Below, piece after piece: positions 47,450-50,114 of a DNA stretch of 50,114 nucleotides (position 1 is its first letter; every line of letters starts with the position of its first letter). Under the pieces are notes generated by a model. The model searched no databases. It was not told the origin of the DNA and saw only the letters and a program-made list of their open reading frames with translations. This stretch comes from Burkholderiaceae bacterium 16 (GTDB taxonomy: Bacteria; Pseudomonadota; Gammaproteobacteria; Burkholderiales; Burkholderiaceae): contig JYOD01000098.1 in assembly GCA_000955785.1 (NCBI GenBank), positions 19,559-69,672 of the forward strand. Reading direction: 5' to 3'. Position numbers and translations under genes: made by a program.

Positions 47450-50035
47450 ATGCTTGAAAACTATCGCGCCCATGTTGCCGAACGCGCCGCGCTCGGCATT
47501 CCCCCTCTGCCGCTGACCGCCAAGCAGACTGCGGAACTGATCGAATTGCTGAAAGCGCCCCCTGCGGGTGAAGAGCAGGTCCTGGTCGACCTGATCACGC
47601 ATCGCGTGCCGGCCGGCGTGGACGACGCCGCCAAGGTCAAGGCCTCGTACTTGGCCGCCGTCGCACTGGGCAAGGAAGTCTGCCCGCTGATTTCGCGTGC
47701 CAAGGCAGCCGAACTGCTGGGCACCATGCTGGGCGGCTACAACATCTCCCCGCTGATCGAACTGCTGGACGATGCCGAGATCGGCACCGTTGCCGCCGAA
47801 GCGCTCAAGAAGACGCTGCTGATGTTCGACGCCTTCCACGACGTCAAGGAAAAGGCCGACAAGGGCAACGCCAACGCCAAGGCCGTGCTGCAAAGCTGGG
47901 CCGACGCCGAGTGGTTCACCAGCCGTCCGGAAGTGCCGCAAAGCCTGACCGTGACCGTGTTCAAGGTCACCGGCGAAACCAACACCGACGATCTGTCGCC
48001 GGCCCCGGACGCCACCACGCGCCCGGACATCCCGCTGCACGCGCTGGCCATGCTGAAGAACGCGCGCCCCGGCATCACCCCGGAAGAAGACGGCAAGCGC
48101 GGCCCGGTCAAGTTCATCGAATCGCTGAAGGACAAGGGCAACCTGGTCGCCTACGTGGGCGACGTGGTCGGCACCGGTTCCTCGCGCAAGTCCGCCACCA
48201 ACTCGGTGCTGTGGTTCACCGGCGAAGACATCCCCTTCGTGCCGAACAAGCGCTTCGGCGGCGTGTGCCTGGGCAGCAAGATTGCCCCGATCTTCTACAA
48301 CACCATGGAAGACGCCGGCGCGCTGCCGATCGAGCTGGACGTTTCCAGCATGGAAATGGGCGACGTGATCGAGCTGCGTCCCTATGACGGCAAGGCCCTG
48401 AAGAACGGCGCAGTCGTCGCCGAATTCACCGTGAAGTCCGACGTGCTGTTCGACGAAGTGCGCGCCGGCGGCCGTATTCCCCTGATCGTCGGCCGTGGCC
48501 TGACCGCCAAGGCCCGCGAAGCGCTCGGCCTGGCTCCGTCCACGCTGTTCCGCCTGCCGCACAACCCGGCCGACACCGGCAAGGGCTTCACCCTGGCCCA
48601 GAAGATGGTTGGCCGCGCCTGCGGTCTGGAAGAAGGCAAGGGTATCCGCCCGGGCACGTACTGCGAACCGAAGATGACTTCGGTGGGCTCGCAGGACACC
48701 ACCGGCCCGATGACGCGTGATGAGCTGAAGGATCTGGCTTGCCTGGGCTTCTCGGCCGACCTGGTGATGCAGTCGTTCTGCCACACCGCCGCCTATCCGA
48801 AGCCGGTCGACGTCAAGACCCACCACACGCTGCCGCAGTTCATCAGCACCCGTGGCGGCATCTCGCTGCGCCCGGGCGACGGCGTGATCCACTCGTGGCT
48901 GAACCGCATGCTGCTGCCCGACACCGTCGGCACCGGCGGCGACTCGCACACCCGTTTCCCGATCGGCATCAGCTTCCCCGCAGGTTCGGGCCTGGTGGCT
49001 TTCGCGGCTGCCACCGGCGTGATGCCGCTGGACATGCCGGAATCCGTGCTGGTGCGCTTCAAGGGCAAGATGCAGCCCGGCGTCACGCTGCGTGACCTGG
49101 TCAACGCGATTCCGCTGTACGCGATCAAGTCGGGCATGCTGACCGTGGCCAAGCAAGGCAAGAAGAACATCTTCTCGGGTCGTATCCTGGAAATCGAAGG
49201 CCTGCCCGACCTGAAGGTCGAGCAAGCATTCGAACTCTCCGACGCGTCGGCCGAACGTTCGGCCGCCGGTTGCTCGGTGCGCCTGAACAAGGAACCGATC
49301 ATCGAATACATCAACAGCAACATCACGCTGCTGAAGTGGATGATCGCCGAGGGCTATCAGGACCCGCGCAGCCTGTCGCGCCGTATCCAGGCCATGGAAG
49401 CCTGGCTGGCCGATCCGAAGCTGCTGGAGCCGGATGCCGACGCCGAATACGCCGCCGTGATCGAGATCGACCTGGCCGACGTGCATGAGCCCATCGTGGC
49501 CTGCCCGAACGACCCGGACGACGTCAAGACCCTGTCGGAAGTGGCTGGCGCCAAGATCGACGAAGTCTTCATCGGTTCGTGCATGACCAATATCGGCCAC
49601 TTCCGCGCGGCCTCCAAGCTGCTCGAAGGCAAGCGCGATATCCCGGTCAAGCTGTGGGTTGCCCCGCCGACCAAGATGGATGCCAAGCAACTGACCGAAG
49701 AAGGCCACTACGGCGTGTTCGGCACCGCAGGCGCCCGTACGGAAATGCCGGGTTGCTCGCTGTGCATGGGTAACCAGGCACAAGTGCGCGAAGGCGCTAC
49801 GGTGATGTCGACCAGCACGCGTAACTTCCCGAACCGTCTTGGCAAGAACACCAATGTGTACCTGGGTTCGGCTGAGCTGGCGGCGATCTGCTCGCGGCTG
49901 GGGCGTATTCCGACCAAGGAAGAGTACATGTCGGATATGGGCGTGCTGAATGCCAATGGCGACAAGATCTATAAGTACATGAACTTTGATCAGATTGAAG
50001 ACTTTAAGGATGTGGCGGATACGGTGACGCTGTAA
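47450..50035 (+). CDS. acnB: Aconitate hydratase B (bifunctional 2-methylisocitrate dehydratase)
   Basis: An 861-residue AcnB, full length. The N-terminal HEAT-like domain begins LENYRAHVAERAALGIPPLPL, followed by the swivel domain (VTGETNTDDLSPAPDA, GTGSSRKSATNSV) and the catalytic core. The 4Fe-4S cysteines lie in IGSCMTNIGHFRAA and MPGCSLCMGNQ. Family knowledge: interconverts citrate and isocitrate in the TCA cycle and can act on 2-methylisocitrate. Codon choice is strongly biased to GC-ending preferred codons, as in highly expressed genes. Own promoter and terminator, so probably a single-gene unit. Confidence 0.98.
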   Translation: MLENYRAHVAERAALGIPPLPLTAKQTAELIELLKAPPAGEEQVLVDLITHRVPAGVDDAAKVKASYLAAVALGKEVCPLISRAKAAELLGTMLGGYNISPLIELLDDAEIGTVAAEALKKTLLMFDAFHDVKEKADKGNANAKAVLQSWADAEWFTSRPEVPQSLTVTVFKVTGETNTDDLSPAPDATTRPDIPLHALAMLKNARPGITPEEDGKRGPVKFIESLKDKGNLVAYVGDVVGTGSSRKSATNSVLWFTGEDIPFVPNKRFGGVCLGSKIAPIFYNTMEDAGALPIELDVSSMEMGDVIELRPYDGKALKNGAVVAEFTVKSDVLFDEVRAGGRIPLIVGRGLTAKAREALGLAPSTLFRLPHNPADTGKGFTLAQKMVGRACGLEEGKGIRPGTYCEPKMTSVGSQDTTGPMTRDELKDLACLGFSADLVMQSFCHTAAYPKPVDVKTHHTLPQFISTRGGISLRPGDGVIHSWLNRMLLPDTVGTGGDSHTRFPIGISFPAGSGLVAFAAATGVMPLDMPESVLVRFKGKMQPGVTLRDLVNAIPLYAIKSGMLTVAKQGKKNIFSGRILEIEGLPDLKVEQAFELSDASAERSAAGCSVRLNKEPIIEYINSNITLLKWMIAEGYQDPRSLSRRIQAMEAWLADPKLLEPDADAEYAAVIEIDLADVHEPIVACPNDPDDVKTLSEVAGAKIDEVFIGSCMTNIGHFRAASKLLEGKRDIPVKLWVAPPTKMDAKQLTEEGHYGVFGTAGARTEMPGCSLCMGNQAQVREGATVMSTSTRNFPNRLGKNTNVYLGSAELAAICSRLGRIPTKEEYMSDMGVLNANGDKIYKYMNFDQIEDFKDVADTVTL

Positions 50036-50066
50036 GCGGTACTGGTTTTCGACAGGTATGTTTTGG

Positions 50067-50092
50067 AAGGCCCCTTGCGGGGCCTTTCTTTT
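50067..50092 (+). terminator. Rho-independent terminator of acnB
   Basis: AAGGCCCC (50067-50074) and GGGGCCTT (50079-50086) form an 8-bp stem with loop TTGC, followed by a T-rich tail, 32 bp after the acnB stop. Confidence 0.9.
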
Positions 50093-50114
50093 ATGGGTGC
50101 GCCCGGCAGGGCGC

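Noticed and set aside
47381..49783. An 800-codon open frame on the minus strand opposite acnB
   Set aside because: Antisense shadow produced by biased codon use in acnB; no ribosome binding site or family resemblance.

Overview
The window is about 50 kb of GC-rich chromosome. Gene content, codon use and family matches point to a betaproteobacterium of the Burkholderiaceae, most likely Cupriavidus or a close relative of Ralstonia. The signs are a DUF1484 protein, a catA-benABCD block, fliLMNOPQR, acnB, a Ralstonia-type OXA beta-lactamase and a Burkholderia-type class A beta-lactamase. This genus call is inferred from families; no database was searched.

Layout. 1-515: gene-poor edge with a G homopolymer and a terminator. 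516-5503: a two-gene signalling unit, an HD-GYP response regulator followed by a large hybrid histidine kinase. 5607-11792: two EamA transporters flanking a 5'-truncated chrB remnant, a GFA-family protein, an alpha/beta hydrolase, and a divergent emrB/marR pair whose palindromic operator covers the emrB promoter. 11894-16855: a DUF1484 protein, a sugar-acid unit (HpcH/HpaI aldolase plus tartronate semialdehyde reductase), and a ring-cleavage-product unit (fumarylacetoacetase-family hydrolase plus VOC protein) facing a LysR regulator. 16975-20038: a TetR regulator, a terminator-bearing RNA-like region with a T-box-like motif, a GST and an MFS transporter.

20195-21963 is an IS200/IS605-type element. 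Its TnpB has all catalytic residues, but its TnpA is frameshifted exactly at the HUH motif. 22209-27456 holds a small lipoprotein and an apparent exported trio: a large lipoprotein, a lipoprotein metallophosphoesterase and a di-haem peroxidase. 27716-29507 carries a class D and a class A beta-lactamase in tandem.

29555-35820 is the most striking region, a complete RNA repair locus: rtcR (sigma-54 activator), a canonical sigma-54 promoter, rsr (Ro60/TROVE protein), an array of three Y-RNA-like units, then rtcB (RNA ligase) and rtcA (RNA 3'-phosphate cyclase). The three RNA units are spaced about 120 nt apart and share one stem architecture. Units 2 and 3 carry circularly permuted tRNA-like modules; unit 1 has only a small loop.

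35832-40407 (minus) is the flagellar operon fliLMNOPQR. 41366-46149 (minus) is catA-benABCD, converting benzoate through catechol to cis,cis-muconate, next to a divergent BenM/CatM-type regulator with three ATAC-N7-GTAT-like sites. 47450-50035 is acnB, with a clear promoter, an upstream palindrome and a terminator. No CRISPR array, rRNA or ordinary tRNA gene was seen.
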